The notes under the pieces: model-generated
Database searches by the model: none
What the model was told of the DNA's origin: nothing
The model's input: the letters and a program-made list of their open reading frames with translations, nothing else
Part shown: piece by piece, positions 17,777 to 28,202 of the stretch
How the letters are laid out: every line of letters starts with the position of its first letter
Position numbering within the stretch: position 1 is the stretch's first letter
Assembly (NCBI GenBank): GCA_902613805.1
Contig: CACMIV010000001.1
Span: 240,001-304,000, forward strand
DNA: 64,000 nucleotides
Origin: an uncultured Pelagibacteraceae bacterium
GTDB lineage: Bacteria; Pseudomonadota; Alphaproteobacteria; Pelagibacterales; AG-422-B15
Direction of reading: 5' to 3'
Program-made: the position numbers and the translations under genes

Positions 17777-18883
17777 ATGAAAAAAACCTTAGAGGTAAAG
17801 ACCGGAACAGACAAATATAAAATCTTTATTGGTAATAATATTTTATCTAGTTCGGGTTTATTAATTAAAAAGAAATTAGTAAGTCAAAGAGTTTTTATTA
17901 TTACTAATAAATTAATCTATAGACTTTACGGAAAGAAATTAGAAAACTCACTTAAAAAAAATAAAATAAATTTTAGCAAGATAATAATTAATGATGGTGA
18001 GCAATACAAAAATATTAAAACTGTTAATTTAATTACATCTAAACTTCTCAAATATAAGGTTGATAGAAACGATACTTTAATTGCTTTTGGCGGAGGTGTT
18101 ATTGGCGATATTGTTGGTTTTTCAGCGAGTATCATGTTAAGAGGTATTAACTTTATTCAAATACCTACAACATTATTATCGCAAGTTGATTCTGCAGTAG
18201 GAGGGAAAACAGGTATCAATACTAAAGAAGGAAAAAATCTAATAGGTACTTTTTACCAACCTAGATTAGTGATTTCGGATGTCTCACTATTAAAAACTCT
18301 TCCAAAAAGGGAAATTTTATCTGGCTACGCAGAAATAATTAAATATGGACTTATTATGGATAAAAAATTCCTTAATTGGCTTTTAGCTAATGAGTCAAAG
18401 CTTCAAAAATTTAACAAAAAATATTTAATTGAGGCTGTTTTCCGCTCTTGCAAAAATAAAGCAATAATTGTAAGAAAAGATGAAAAAGAAAAAAATATAA
18501 GAGCAATACTAAATCTAGGCCATACTTTTGGACATGCTATTGAAGCAGTAAATAATTACCAGAAATCACTAACACATGGAGAAGCTGTATCCATAGGTAT
18601 TATGATGGCTTTAGATATGTCTTCACTTCAAGGAAACAATCTGAATAAAAATATAAATATAATAAAAGATCATTTTGAAAAATTAAAAATGAAAACCAAA
18701 ATACCTAACAATATAAAAATCAAGACATCAATTAATAAATTTAAAGAAATAATGAATTCTGACAAAAAAGTAAAAAATAATCATATTAATCTAATACTTT
18801 TAAGAAACTTGGGTGAAGCTTATTTAGCCAATCGATATTCAAATAGAAATTTAGAAAGCGTGATAAATAAATATATAAATTAG
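17777..18883 (+). CDS. aroB: 3-dehydroquinate synthase
   Basis: Converts DAHP to 3-dehydroquinate using NAD and a divalent metal. The 368 residues include DGEQYKN, the NAD-binding AFGGGVIGDIVGFSAS, PTTLLSQVDSAVGGKTGIN, and the metal-binding histidines in LGHTFGHAIEA and THGEAVSIG. Length is typical. It lies between aroK and the CNNM-type gene with near-zero spacing (aroB stop at 18883, next ATG at 18884), a single transcript by appearance. Confidence 0.97.
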   Translation: MKKTLEVKTGTDKYKIFIGNNILSSSGLLIKKKLVSQRVFIITNKLIYRLYGKKLENSLKKNKINFSKIIINDGEQYKNIKTVNLITSKLLKYKVDRNDTLIAFGGGVIGDIVGFSASIMLRGINFIQIPTTLLSQVDSAVGGKTGINTKEGKNLIGTFYQPRLVISDVSLLKTLPKREILSGYAEIIKYGLIMDKKFLNWLLANESKLQKFNKKYLIEAVFRSCKNKAIIVRKDEKEKNIRAILNLGHTFGHAIEAVNNYQKSLTHGEAVSIGIMMALDMSSLQGNNLNKNINIIKDHFEKLKMKTKIPNNIKIKTSINKFKEIMNSDKKVKNNHINLILLRNLGEAYLANRYSNRNLESVINKYIN

Positions 18884-20152
18884 ATGATATTTGAAATTAT
18901 AGTATTATTTTTAGCCATAATAGTCCTTTTAGCATTTTCTGCTTTTTTCTCTGGATCAGAAACAGCGCTAACAGCAAGTACAAGAAGTAGATTAACTGGT
19001 CTTGGTATGAAAGGCAAAAAAAACTCTAATATTGCAATAGAATTATTAAGCAAAAAAGAATCGCTAATTGGTGCTATTTTACTCGGAAATAATTTAGTCA
19101 ATATTCTCGCTTCATCACTTGCAACAAGCTTACTAATAAAAATTTATGGTAATACAGGTGTTGCTTATGCAGTAATCATCATGACTATTTTAATTGTTAT
19201 ATTTGCTGAAATTCTTCCTAAGAGTTATGCCATAGCCAATGCTGAAAAAATGGCTTTAATAGTCAGTCCTTTCTTAAAGCCGTTTGTTACCATATTAGCA
19301 CCTGTGACATGGATAATGGAAAAAACTGTTTTTTATATTTTAAATACTGTTGGAATAAAACATGATCAAAATGCAAGAAGCTTGTCTGTTGCTGACGAAA
19401 TTAGAGGAACTGTTGACTTACACCATAAAGAGGGAAGGTTATTTAAAATGGATAAAGACATGGTCACAGGTATTTTAGATCTTTCAGAAACAACAGTAGA
19501 AGATATCATGGTTCACAGAAGTAATATATTTATGGTCAACATTGACGATGATCCAAATTATATAATTAATCAAGTTGTTGAGAGCCCTTATACAAGAATA
19601 CCTGTCTGGAAAGACAATAATGAAAATATAATTGGTCTAATTCATGCGAAAAACCTACTTCGAAAACTTAATGAGTTAAAATCTGTTGATATTTCAAGGG
19701 AAGATATAAAGAAATCATTAATTAAAACGTGGTTTGTACCAGAAACTACACCTTTAAAAAATCAATTACAAATGCACTTAAACAGAAAAATAAAGTTAGC
19801 TATGGTCGTTGATGAGTATGGTGTTTTGAATGGCATGATTAGTTTAGAAGATATTATTGAGGAGATTGTTGGTGAAATCAGTGATGAACATGATATTGAC
19901 TTAACCGATATTACTAAAAATAGGGATGGATCAATTAAAGTTCAAGGATCGACTGAGATTAGAAATATTAATAGAAGTTTTGGTTGGGATTTGCCTGATG
20001 AAGACGCAAATACTATTTCTGGATTAATAATTAATGAGTCAAGGTCTTTTCCTAAAGTGGGTCAAGTATTTCAATTTTATGGTTTTCAATTTGAAATAAT
20101 TAAAACTGAGAAAAATTTAATTTCGCAAGTAAAAATATCATCACTTAATTAA
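18884..20152 (+). CDS. CNNM/CorC-type transporter-associated protein (DUF21, CBS pair, CorC/HlyC)
   Basis: Probable divalent-cation (magnesium or cobalt) efflux protein. The 422 residues comprise a DUF21 transmembrane domain (about 1-185, with FSGSETALTASTRSRL and LLGNNLVNILASSL), two CBS domains (about 210-330, with ILDLSETTVEDIMVHRSNI and VVDEYGVLNGMISLEDIIEEIVGEISDE) and a C-terminal CorC/HlyC domain (about 340-420). The family is often labelled hemolysin C-like, but toxin function is not supported. It follows aroB directly, a conserved alphaproteobacterial order. It overlaps the convergent bolA end by 12 bp. Confidence 0.9.
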   Translation: MIFEIIVLFLAIIVLLAFSAFFSGSETALTASTRSRLTGLGMKGKKNSNIAIELLSKKESLIGAILLGNNLVNILASSLATSLLIKIYGNTGVAYAVIIMTILIVIFAEILPKSYAIANAEKMALIVSPFLKPFVTILAPVTWIMEKTVFYILNTVGIKHDQNARSLSVADEIRGTVDLHHKEGRLFKMDKDMVTGILDLSETTVEDIMVHRSNIFMVNIDDDPNYIINQVVESPYTRIPVWKDNNENIIGLIHAKNLLRKLNELKSVDISREDIKKSLIKTWFVPETTPLKNQLQMHLNRKIKLAMVVDEYGVLNGMISLEDIIEEIVGEISDEHDIDLTDITKNRDGSIKVQGSTEIRNINRSFGWDLPDEDANTISGLIINESRSFPKVGQVFQFYGFQFEIIKTEKNLISQVKISSLN

Positions 20153-20422
20153 ATCATATTCTGACTTTATATAGAGTTTTAATCTTATTGAATGTATCTC
20201 TGTTAATATTTCGTCTTTAAGTATGTTATGAACAATCCTCTCTCTTTCAATTCTTGAATGTCCATCAAAAGACTCTGAAACAATAATGATTTTAATATGC
20301 GAAGTATCTTTGTTATCACCTTCAAAATGATTTTTATGTTGATCAGAAAAGTTAATAATTTTAAAAAAAGACGGGTTTAGATTGTCATTAATTTTCTTAT
20401 CTATAGATTCTTCTAGTGTCAT
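20141..20422 (-). CDS. bolA: BolA family protein
   Basis: BolA proteins partner monothiol glutaredoxins in iron-sulfur trafficking and influence cell shape and stress responses. The 93-residue protein shows the class-II KH-like fold pattern with the conserved segment SESFDGHSRIERERIVHNIL and the FEGDNKDTSHIKI strand; the histidine in GHSR is the usual cluster ligand candidate. It diverges from the J-domain/cobS/cobT genes, as is common in alphaproteobacteria. Confidence 0.9.
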   Translation of the reverse strand: MTLEESIDKKINDNLNPSFFKIINFSDQHKNHFEGDNKDTSHIKIIIVSESFDGHSRIERERIVHNILKDEILTEIHSIRLKLYIKSEYDLIK

Positions 20423-20459
20423 ATATATATTAATCTAATTTAACATATAAAAAGACAAT

Positions 20460-20999
20460 ATGAACAAAAGAAAATGTCATTTTAAGGGGTGCGAAGAAAT
20501 AGGAGAATATCGTGCTCCGTCTTCTCCAAAAGATCTAGGAAAATACATTTGGTTCTGCCTAAAACACATCAAAGAGTATAACAAAAAATGGAATTATTTT
20601 TCAGATATGACAGCCGATGAAATTGAGGCATTTATCGAAAATGACATAATTGGCCATAGAAAAACTAAGCAAATAGGATCAAATGATACGAGTTATTTTG
20701 AAAAAATATCTAAAATTTCAGAGAGAATGTTTCAAGGGATGAATAATCTTGAAAATGCGCTCGTACATCCTAGTTATTATAGTTCTAAGTATTTAAATGC
20801 TCTTGCTACTTTAGGCGTTGATAATAAGGAAAGTTCACTCAATGAAATCAAGTCCAAATTCAAAAAGATTGTAAAAGAATTACACCCTGATACAGTTGGT
20901 AACAATGAAAAAAATAAAGAAAAATTAACTAAGGTTTTAGAAGCCTATAAAATAATAAAGGAACAATATGACAACAACAGAAAGCCTCATGCAAAGTAA
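20460..20999 (+). CDS. J-domain (DnaJ-like) protein
   Basis: Probable Hsp70 co-chaperone of the small alphaproteobacterial type found before cobS. The 179 residues start with a cysteine-containing region (CHFKGCEEIGEYRAPSSP, then WFCLKHIKEYNKKW) that may bind metal, and end with a J-domain at about 125-172 holding the HPD motif at 142-144 (LHPDTVG). There is no G/F region or zinc-finger domain of full DnaJ. It overlaps cobS by 32 bp. The cobS link suggests a role in cobaltochelatase assembly, which is inference. Confidence 0.87.
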   Translation: MNKRKCHFKGCEEIGEYRAPSSPKDLGKYIWFCLKHIKEYNKKWNYFSDMTADEIEAFIENDIIGHRKTKQIGSNDTSYFEKISKISERMFQGMNNLENALVHPSYYSSKYLNALATLGVDNKESSLNEIKSKFKKIVKELHPDTVGNNEKNKEKLTKVLEAYKIIKEQYDNNRKPHAK

Positions 21000-21957
21000 A
21001 CCTGATATATCAATCTCGGTTAATCAAGCGTTTGGATTTAATACAGATCTTCATGTTGAGGGTTTTTCGAAGAAATCAGAGTATGTTCCTGAAATTGATT
21101 CTAACTATTGTTTTGATAAGGCAACCACCATGGCAATACTGTCTGGGTTTAAATATAACAGAAGAGTTATGGTTCAAGGATTACATGGGACCGGAAAATC
21201 AACACATATTGAACAGATTGCTGCTCGGCTTAATTGGCCTTGCGTAAGAGTCAATCTTGACAGTCACATTAGTCGGATAGATTTGATTGGTAAAGATGCA
21301 ATCGTATTAAATGATGGAAAGCAAGTTACGGAATTTCAAGACGGAATCTTACCTTGGTCATTACAAACACCTACTGCTTTGGTATTTGATGAATATGATG
21401 CTGGAAGACCAGATGTTATGTTTGTCATTCAAAGAGTCTTAGAGTCGGAAGGTAAATTTACATTATTAGACAAGAACAGAGTTTTAACACCAAATCCATA
21501 TTTTAGATTATTTGCAACTACAAACACCGTTGGATTAGGAGATACAACTGGACTTTATCATGGTACACAGCAAATAAATCAAGGGCAAATGGATAGGTGG
21601 AGCATAGTTACTACTCTTAACTATTTAGATCTTGAACAAGAAAAAAAGATAATGCTTTCGAAAGTTCCTTCGTTTAATAACCCTGAAAAGGAAGAGATCA
21701 TTGAATTGATGATAAAGGTTGCTGATTTATCCAGAAAAGGTCTTGCAAATGGAGATATATCAACGGTTATGAGTCCCAGAACAGTTCTAACTTGGGCCCA
21801 AAATTCTGAAATTTTTGATCACAATTACTGCGCAGCATTTAAACTTACTTTCTTAAATAAGTGTGATGAAAGTGAAAGACAAATTATAGCCGAGTACTAT
21901 CAACGCTGTTTTGGAGAAGAGGTCGCAACTGAAGCAAACAAATTTGAATTAGTTTAG
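20968..21957 (+). CDS. cobS: Aerobic cobaltochelatase subunit CobS
   Basis: AAA+ ATPase of the CobNST complex that inserts cobalt into hydrogenobyrinic acid diamide. The 329 residues carry the Walker A motif GLHGTGKST (about 73-81), [19 protein letters not shown], a Walker B-like [16 protein letters not shown], and the sensor region [14 protein letters not shown]. The ATG at 20968 is supported by AAGGA 5 bases upstream even though it overlaps the J-domain gene. cobN is not in this window. cobS/cobT are also kept in some organisms of incomplete B12 synthesis, so their presence alone does not prove de novo synthesis. Confidence 0.95.
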   Translation: MTTTESLMQSKPDISISVNQAFGFNTDLHVEGFSKKSEYVPEIDSNYCFDKATTMAILSGFKYNRRVMVQGLHGTGKSTHIEQIAARLNWPCVRVNLDSHISRIDLIGKDAIVLNDGKQVTEFQDGILPWSLQTPTALVFDEYDAGRPDVMFVIQRVLESEGKFTLLDKNRVLTPNPYFRLFATTNTVGLGDTTGLYHGTQQINQGQMDRWSIVTTLNYLDLEQEKKIMLSKVPSFNNPEKEEIIELMIKVADLSRKGLANGDISTVMSPRTVLTWAQNSEIFDHNYCAAFKLTFLNKCDESERQIIAEYYQRCFGEEVATEANKFELV

Positions 21958-23792
21958 TGAAAGAAGATTATTTAGAAGATATCAAAAAAGCTATATCTTC
22001 CACTACACGAGCAATAGCTGAAGATAAAGAAATTGATGTTGTATTTGAGGATAATCTGTCGTCAAGTGATAATAAAATTGTATTACCTAAAATTGATAAC
22101 AATGAGGACTTAAAAAATTTAAATCAATTACGTGGGCATGCTGATAATGAGGCTCTTAGGTACAAATATCATAATAAAGAAACCTATATACAATTTGAAC
22201 CCTCTGGTGAAAAAAATAGGAAAATTTATGAAGTTTTAGAAAATACTCGAATCCAGCTTATTGGCAGTAAATTAATGCGAGGGGTTAAATTTAATTTAAA
22301 GTCGCTCTATGAACAAAAATTTAGAGAGAAGAACTTAGACACTGTTTCAAAACAATCAGATTTGAATATTGAAGACGCAATAGACTTGTATTTAAGAAAT
22401 AAAATCAATCCTGATTATCTTCCATCTAACTCAAATAAGGCCCTTAATCTATGGAAGAAATGGTTGAATAATAAAATTAGTGACTCATCTAATCAACTTT
22501 TAAAAAATATACATGATCAAAAACTATTTGCTGAAAATGTGAACGAACTAATCAGAGAGCTAGACTATTATGATAATGAAAATAGTGATGATAAAGACAA
22601 CAAAGAAGAGGAAAATCAAAATATTGATCAACTAGAAAACAATGAGGTCAATGAAATGGAAAACCAGTCTTCCTTTAGCGATGAAGAATCTACTCAATCT
22701 GAGGAAGAGGTAGGCTATGATGAAACCGAGATGAATATTGACCAACAAGAAGACGATGAATTAAGTGAAGTAGATGAGGGTAATACTGAAAACGCAACTC
22801 CCCAATACAAAGCAGAAAATTCAGTAGAAAAAATACTCAACGAATATGAAGTTTATACTGAGGAATTTGATGAAGTTATTACTGCAAAAAATATCTGTGA
22901 AGATGAAGAACTAAATAGATTAAGGGCTTATCTGGATCAGCAATTAAAAGCTTATCAAATGATAATTTCAAGATTAGCCAACAGACTACAAAGAAAGCTA
23001 TTGGCCAAACAAAATCGAAGTTGGGATTTTGATCTTGAGGAAGGACTGCTTGATACCTCAAGACTTACGAGAATAATTATGGATCCATACCATTCACTGT
23101 CATTTAAAAAAGAAAAAGACACAGATTTTAAAGATACCGTGGTTTCATTACTTATAGATAACTCAGGTTCAATGAGAGGTCGTCCTATAACAGTTGCCGC
23201 CATGAGTGCGGATATTCTTGCGAGGACACTTGAAAGGTGCGGTGTTAAAGTTGAGATACTCGGATTTACCACTAAAGCTTGGAAAGGTGGAAAGAGCAGA
23301 GAGCATTGGATGCAAAATAAAAAAATTCCATCTCCTGGAAGATTAAATGATTTAAGACATATAATTTATAAAGCGGCTGATGAACCGTGGAGAAGGTCAA
23401 AGAAAAATCTTGGATTAATGATGCGTGAGGGACTTTTAAAAGAGAATATCGATGGTGAAGCATTGTTATGGGCACACAAAAGGCTTCAAGCAAGATATGA
23501 GGCAAGAAAAATATTAATGGTTATTTCAGATGGTGCACCTGTCGATGATAGTACACTTTCAGTAAATACAGGTAATTATTTAGAAAAACATCTTCGAGGT
23601 GTAATAAATTGGATAGAGTCTAAGTCTTCAATACAACTACTTGCTGTTGGAATTGGTCACGATGTAACAAGATACTACAAAAGAGCTGTTACAATTGTTG
23701 ATGCTGAACAATTAGCAGATGTAATGACTGAGCAGTTGGTAGATCTTTTTGAAGAAAATGAAAATAATTTAAATCGTCAAACCATTAACTAG
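21957..23792 (+). CDS. cobT: Aerobic cobaltochelatase subunit CobT
   Basis: Partner of CobS; together they form the ATP-driven chaperone of the cobalt chelatase. The 611 residues have an N-terminal region, a strongly acidic segment (about 210-285, runs of D/E/N/Q), and a C-terminal von Willebrand A domain with the MIDAS motif DNSGSM in [19 protein letters not shown]. Length matches the CobT family (about 620-630). The start is GTG at 21957, sharing its G with the cobS TAG stop (TAGTG), so translation is likely coupled; no in-frame ATG occurs near the N-terminus. It overlaps the convergent rpmB end by 8 bp. Confidence 0.94.
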   Translation: MKEDYLEDIKKAISSTTRAIAEDKEIDVVFEDNLSSSDNKIVLPKIDNNEDLKNLNQLRGHADNEALRYKYHNKETYIQFEPSGEKNRKIYEVLENTRIQLIGSKLMRGVKFNLKSLYEQKFREKNLDTVSKQSDLNIEDAIDLYLRNKINPDYLPSNSNKALNLWKKWLNNKISDSSNQLLKNIHDQKLFAENVNELIRELDYYDNENSDDKDNKEEENQNIDQLENNEVNEMENQSSFSDEESTQSEEEVGYDETEMNIDQQEDDELSEVDEGNTENATPQYKAENSVEKILNEYEVYTEEFDEVITAKNICEDEELNRLRAYLDQQLKAYQMIISRLANRLQRKLLAKQNRSWDFDLEEGLLDTSRLTRIIMDPYHSLSFKKEKDTDFKDTVVSLLIDNSGSMRGRPITVAAMSADILARTLERCGVKVEILGFTTKAWKGGKSREHWMQNKKIPSPGRLNDLRHIIYKAADEPWRRSKKNLGLMMREGLLKENIDGEALLWAHKRLQARYEARKILMVISDGAPVDDSTLSVNTGNYLEKHLRGVINWIESKSSIQLLAVGIGHDVTRYYKRAVTIVDAEQLADVMTEQLVDLFEENENNLNRQTIN

Positions 23793-24075
23793 CTTTTTTT
23801 TGTAAGTTATTCATAGCACGTTGTACTCTCTTTGCTTTTTGAGATAACTTTTTGCTTTTTGTCTTAGTTAAAAATTCATCAATACCACCAAACTTAGAAA
23901 CTGTTCTAATTGATGAAGTAGCTACAGAGAATCTTAAATTCTTATTTAAAATCTCACTTTTAAAAGTTACAGACTGAAGATTAACATTGAATTTTCTTCT
24001 TGTCTTATTATTGGCCTTACTCACGTTATTGCCAAATTGTACTTTTTTTCCTGATAAATCGCATGCTTTTGTCAT
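23785..24075 (-). CDS. rpmB: 50S ribosomal protein L28
   Basis: Large-subunit ribosomal protein. The 96 residues have the family N-terminus ([25 protein letters not shown]) and the alphaproteobacterial C-terminal extension rich in Lys and Gln. The characteristic SxxNNKTRR block is intact. It is convergent with cobT and followed on the same strand, upstream, by nothing closer than meaB (46 bp gap). rpmB next to cobT is common in alphaproteobacteria. Confidence 0.96.
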   Translation of the reverse strand: MTKACDLSGKKVQFGNNVSKANNKTRRKFNVNLQSVTFKSEILNKNLRFSVATSSIRTVSKFGGIDEFLTKTKSKKLSQKAKRVQRAMNNLQKKAS

Positions 24076-24121
24076 AGTAAGATTTAAGTAAAGTTTTTGG
24101 TAATTATTGTCAATATGATTA

Positions 24122-25081
24122 TTACTTAAGGGTATCTTTTGTTATTGTTTCAACTGCTTCAAACATAGACATTTCATTTTTCATTACTTTTTCAGAGTAT
24201 TTTGAAATACTTCCCTTACTTGAAAGTCGTTTTGTTATATCTGAAGCAATAATATTTTTAACCTCCTCTTCAATCCAGAATTTAAGTTGATCAGCCCGTC
24301 TTTCTTCAAATATCCCTTTTTGCTTATTTTGATCAACTATCTGATTAATTGTTTTAATCACTTCTTTCATCCCAGTCTGCTCAATTGCAGATACTAATAA
24401 TACTTGCTTTTCTAGCTTATCTAACTTCTTATAATAACTTAGAGCTGATTTATAGTCAGCAGCAGTTTTTGAAGCTTCAATTTTCAACTCACCATCATTT
24501 TTATTAACTATAAATATATCCGCATACTCAGTAATACCTTTCTTTATTCCTTGCAACTCATCACCAGAACCAGGACCAACAATGAGAGTGAATATATCAA
24601 CTAAGTTGCTTGCAACAATTTCTGATTGTCCTACCCCAACTGTTTCAATAAAAATAAAATCATAACCTGCAGCATCTAGTATGATGGATGCTTCCCGTGT
24701 TCCCATAGAGATACCTCCTAAAGTGCCTCTTGATGGTGTAGATCTGATAAAAGTATTTGGGTTTTTTGATATCTCTACCATTCGAGTTTTATCTCCTAAT
24801 ATTGATCCTCCAGTAATTTGTGAGGATGGGTCAATAGCTAAAATACCTAACTTATAATTTTTAGTTACTAAGTAACTTCCAAAGGACTCAATAAATGTTG
24901 ACTTTCCAACTCCTGGTGGGCCAGAGAAACCTATTCTTATTGATTTACCTGGCTTCTTAATTAATTCTGAGATCAGCTGTCTACTTAATTGTTGATCAGA
25001 GTCTTTTGAAGACTCAACTAAGGTAATAGCTTTAGCAATGGCAGCTCGTTCTCCTTTTTGAATATTTTCAATTAATTCCAT
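24122..25081 (-). CDS. meaB: Methylmalonyl-CoA mutase-associated GTPase MeaB
   Basis: G3E-type GTPase that protects and reloads the adenosylcobalamin of methylmalonyl-CoA mutase. The 319 residues have the P-loop FSGPPGVGKST (about 53-63), the ILAIDPSS block, a switch segment FIETVGVGQSE, and the NKxD-type VNKND. It starts 3 bases after the mutase stop, so it is co-transcribed with its client. The older name ArgK refers to the same family. Ecm (45332) may also be a client; in Methylobacterium MeaB assists both mutases only partly, so that part is inference. Confidence 0.96.
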   Translation of the reverse strand: MELIENIQKGERAAIAKAITLVESSKDSDQQLSRQLISELIKKPGKSIRIGFSGPPGVGKSTFIESFGSYLVTKNYKLGILAIDPSSQITGGSILGDKTRMVEISKNPNTFIRSTPSRGTLGGISMGTREASIILDAAGYDFIFIETVGVGQSEIVASNLVDIFTLIVGPGSGDELQGIKKGITEYADIFIVNKNDGELKIEASKTAADYKSALSYYKKLDKLEKQVLLVSAIEQTGMKEVIKTINQIVDQNKQKGIFEERRADQLKFWIEEEVKNIIASDITKRLSSKGSISKYSEKVMKNEMSMFEAVETITKDTLK

Positions 25082-25084
25082 TAA

Positions 25085-27238
25085 CTATTCTTTGCTTAAG
25101 TTATCAGATATCAAATCAATAACTTTTTCAGCACACTCTATGATATTAGAGCCGGGCCCAAAAATGGCAGATACATTATTTTTATATAAAAATTCATAAT
25201 CTTGTTCAGGAATTATACCCCCAACAAAAACAATTATTTTTGATTTAGGATCAATATTACTTAATGCCTTCATAAGCTCCGGCACAAGAGTTTTATGACC
25301 GGCCGCAAGCGTTGAAACACCAATTGCATGAACATCATTTTCAATTGCATCCTTAGCAACATCTTTAGGAGATTGAAACAGCGGGCCCATATCAACATCA
25401 AATCCCATATCAGCAAATGAAGTTGCAACGATCTTTGCCCCCCTATCGTGGCCATCCTGACCAATTTTCACTACAAGAACACGTGGTCTTCTGCCGTTTG
25501 CATTTTCAAAATCAATAACCTTTTTCTCAACTTTCATAAAATCCTTATCACCTTCAAAATGTTTACCATATACTCCTGAAACACTTAAGCTTTTTGCAAA
25601 ATGTCTACCATATACTTGCTCTAATGCCTTTGAAACTTCTCCAACTGTTGCTCTTAATTTAATGGCTTCTATGCAAGGCGTTAGAAGATTTGTTTCATCT
25701 TTTGCAGCATTAGTTAAATTAGCAAGTGCTTTTTCGACTGCTCTTGTATCACGTGACTTTTTTATTGCCTGTATTTTCTTTATTTGATCATCTCGAACGC
25801 GATTATTATCAATTACTCTCACATCAACTGAAGGTTCTTTTGGGTTTTTATATTTATTTACACCAACCACAACCCTTGATCCACTATCGACTTTAGCTTG
25901 CTTCTTGGTTGCCGACTCTTCAATTTTTAATTTAGGAATACCTGCTTTAACAGCTTTGGTCATCCCACCTAATTCCTCAATTTCTGTGATAATATCCCAA
26001 GCTTTTTTTGACAATTCTTCAGTTAAGTTTTCAACAAAATATGACCCTGCAAGAGGGTCAACCGTTTTTGTAACACCAGTTTCATTTTGAAGAATCAATT
26101 GAGTATTTCTAGCAATTCTTGCAGACTCATCTGTTGGTAAAGCAATTGCTTCATCGAAGGAATTTGTGTGCAAACTTTGTGTTCCTCCAAGTATAGCAGA
26201 TAAGGCCTCGTAAGATGTTCTTATAATGTTGTTATAAGGATCTTTCTCAGTTAAAGATACGCCAGATGTTTGACAGTGTGTTCTTAAAATAAGAGATCTT
26301 TCATTTTTAGCTCCAAAATCTTTCATGATCTTAGCCCACAGAGTTCTTGCGGCTCTTAGTTTAGCAATCTCCATAAAAAAGTCCGTTCCGATTGCAAAAA
26401 AGAAAGATAGCCTCGGTGCAAAATCATCAACATCAAGACCCTTTGACATTGCTGCTCTTACATATTCCATTCCGTCAGCTAAAGTATAAGCCAATTCAAG
26501 AACATTATCAGCGCCAGCTTCTTGCATATGATAACCTGAAATCGAAATAGAATTAAACTTAGGCATTTCTTTTGAAGTAAATTCAATAATATCGGCAACA
26601 ATTTTCATCGATGGCTCAGGAGGATATATGTAAGTATTTCTCACCATAAACTCTTTTAAAATGTCGTTTTGAATTGTTCCTGATAGTAAACTTCTATCAA
26701 CGCCCTGCTCTTCTCCCGCAACAATAAATGATGCAAGTACTGGTAATACAGCACCATTCATAGTCATTGATACAGACATTTGATCTAAAGGAATATTATT
26801 AAAAAGAATTTTCATATCTTCAACAGTATCTATTGCTACACCAGCTTTACCAACATCCCCCATTACCAGATCATCATCTGAGTCATATCCTCTATGGGTT
26901 GGTAAATCAAAAGCAACTGATAGACCCTTTTGACCAGACTCTAAATTTTTTTTATAAAATTCATTCGACTCTTCAGCCGTTGAAAATCCCGCATACTGCC
27001 TGATCGTCCAAGGTCTATTTGTGTACATTGATGCTTTAGGACCTCTTGTATAAGGCCATTGTCCAGGAAGAGAGTTATTCTCGACAAATGAAAAGTTTTC
27101 TAAGTCATCTTTAGTGTATACTGGCTTAATATCTATTCCTTCATCAGTCTCTGATTTTGCATCACTAAAGTTTTTCTTAGTTTCTTTTTCGAAACTCTTT
27201 TGCCAAGAATTAAAGCCATTATTTGATTTATTAGTCAT
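25085..27238 (-). CDS. mcm: Methylmalonyl-CoA mutase (single-chain)
   Basis: Isomerises (R)-methylmalonyl-CoA to succinyl-CoA with adenosylcobalamin. The 717-residue protein has [40 protein letters not shown] and the substrate-binding blocks of the TIM-barrel catalytic domain, then the C-terminal B12 domain with D595-G-H597-D-R-G600 (the DxHxxG cobalt-ligand motif; His597 should coordinate cobalt). It is followed by meaB. Together with Ecm, this is the last step that takes C2-derived units into succinyl-CoA. Confidence 0.97.
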   Translation of the reverse strand: MTNKSNNGFNSWQKSFEKETKKNFSDAKSETDEGIDIKPVYTKDDLENFSFVENNSLPGQWPYTRGPKASMYTNRPWTIRQYAGFSTAEESNEFYKKNLESGQKGLSVAFDLPTHRGYDSDDDLVMGDVGKAGVAIDTVEDMKILFNNIPLDQMSVSMTMNGAVLPVLASFIVAGEEQGVDRSLLSGTIQNDILKEFMVRNTYIYPPEPSMKIVADIIEFTSKEMPKFNSISISGYHMQEAGADNVLELAYTLADGMEYVRAAMSKGLDVDDFAPRLSFFFAIGTDFFMEIAKLRAARTLWAKIMKDFGAKNERSLILRTHCQTSGVSLTEKDPYNNIIRTSYEALSAILGGTQSLHTNSFDEAIALPTDESARIARNTQLILQNETGVTKTVDPLAGSYFVENLTEELSKKAWDIITEIEELGGMTKAVKAGIPKLKIEESATKKQAKVDSGSRVVVGVNKYKNPKEPSVDVRVIDNNRVRDDQIKKIQAIKKSRDTRAVEKALANLTNAAKDETNLLTPCIEAIKLRATVGEVSKALEQVYGRHFAKSLSVSGVYGKHFEGDKDFMKVEKKVIDFENANGRRPRVLVVKIGQDGHDRGAKIVATSFADMGFDVDMGPLFQSPKDVAKDAIENDVHAIGVSTLAAGHKTLVPELMKALSNIDPKSKIIVFVGGIIPEQDYEFLYKNNVSAIFGPGSNIIECAEKVIDLISDNLSKE

Positions 27239-27417
27239 TTTTATTGAAACTTTTAAATTTTGATTAAGTGATATATATAGTTAATTAGAAACAAAAAAAA
27301 TTAGAATATTTAAAGAACACTCCAAGTTGGTGATTCGGACATAAAATCTACACCTTTTGTTCTATAATGGACACCAGATATAGTACTCTTTAAATTCTAA
27401 TATACAAATATGTTATT
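27239..27417. other. Divergent intergenic region between mcm and the TerB-like gene
   Basis: This 179-bp stretch must hold promoters for both mcm (leftward) and the terB/fdxA/carD run (rightward). It contains a loose inverted repeat (GGTG-ATT near 27327 against AAT-CTA-CACC near 27350) followed by TTTTGTT. I see no clear promoter or RNA in it and assign no function. Confidence 0.35.
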
Positions 27418-27855
27418 ATGTTAGATAAATTCAAAACGCTATTATCAGGTAATAAAGATGTCGAAGAAGAAGAATTTGAGGCATCACAATTAGCCGTTGC
27501 ATCGTTGATGGTTACTACTGCTCTGCACGATGGTGAATTTGATGAAATTGAAAAAGATGAGATATTAAAATTGCTTGGTAATTTTTATAATTTAGATAAC
27601 GATAAATTAAATAAACTTTTTGAGGCTTCTTATGAACTTGTTGATAACGCAAATGATATTCAGCAATTTACGTCAAAAATTAATAACTTACTAACTGACG
27701 ATGATAAAATAATGATTATTGAAATGATATGGAAGATTGTAATTGCAGACGGTAGAATTGATGATTATGAAAATGCTTTAGTACGCAAAATATCTGGTCT
27801 TCTATATATCGATGACTTTAAAGTTGGTGAAATAAAGAAAAAACTCTCACAATAG
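27418..27855 (+). CDS. TerB family protein (tellurite-resistance-like domain)
   Basis: A 145-residue, acidic, all-helical protein. It has a repeated pattern typical of TerB domains: VASLMVTTALHDGEFDEIEKDEILKLL in the first half and MIWKIVIADGRIDDYENALVRKISGLL in the second, each with acidic D-x-x-(F/I)-D-x-x-E residues. Such domains are often metal-binding and membrane-stress associated. Whether tellurite is relevant is doubtful. fdxA starts 6 bases downstream, so the two probably share a transcript; a link to iron-sulfur or stress metabolism is inference. Confidence 0.82.
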   Translation: MLDKFKTLLSGNKDVEEEEFEASQLAVASLMVTTALHDGEFDEIEKDEILKLLGNFYNLDNDKLNKLFEASYELVDNANDIQQFTSKINNLLTDDDKIMIIEMIWKIVIADGRIDDYENALVRKISGLLYIDDFKVGEIKKKLSQ

Positions 27856-27861
27856 TTTAAA

Positions 27862-28194
27862 ATGACCTACCTAGTTAATGAAAAATGCATAAAATGCAAA
27901 TATACTGATTGCGTAGAGGTATGTCCGGTTGATTGTTTCTACGAAGGCGAAAATATGTTAGTAATTAATCCTGATGAATGCATAGATTGTGGTGTTTGTG
28001 AACCAGAGTGTCCCGTTGACGCAATCATCTCTGATACAGATGATAAAGATGAAAAATGGTTAGAAGTAAATCAAAAATTTTCAGAAATATGGCCAAACAT
28101 TACTATGAAGAAAGATTCTCCAACTGATGCAAAAATGTATGAGAGTGAAGAAAATAAATATGATAAATATTTTTCCAAAAAATCTGGGGGTTAG
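27862..28194 (+). CDS. fdxA: Ferredoxin II (7Fe type, FdxA)
   Basis: Electron carrier with one [3Fe-4S] and one [4Fe-4S] cluster. In the 110 residues the clusters are bound by [17 protein letters not shown] and [16 protein letters not shown]; the first region's spacing is of the 7Fe, Azotobacter FdI-like type. The C-terminal half is an extended helical tail typical of FdxA. It is followed 8 bp later by the CarD gene, a usual alphaproteobacterial order. Confidence 0.94.
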   Translation: MTYLVNEKCIKCKYTDCVEVCPVDCFYEGENMLVINPDECIDCGVCEPECPVDAIISDTDDKDEKWLEVNQKFSEIWPNITMKKDSPTDAKMYESEENKYDKYFSKKSGG

Positions 28195-28202
28195 TTAGTT
28201 CT

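Noticed and set aside
18884-20152. Hemolysin annotation for the CNNM/CorC protein
   Set aside because: DUF21 plus CBS plus CorC domains indicate a cation-transport-related protein; no toxin feature is present.
27300-27400. Possible small RNA or tRNA fragment upstream of the TerB-like gene
   Set aside because: The loose inverted repeat does not form a cloverleaf or a convincing terminator, and no known RNA motif is visible.
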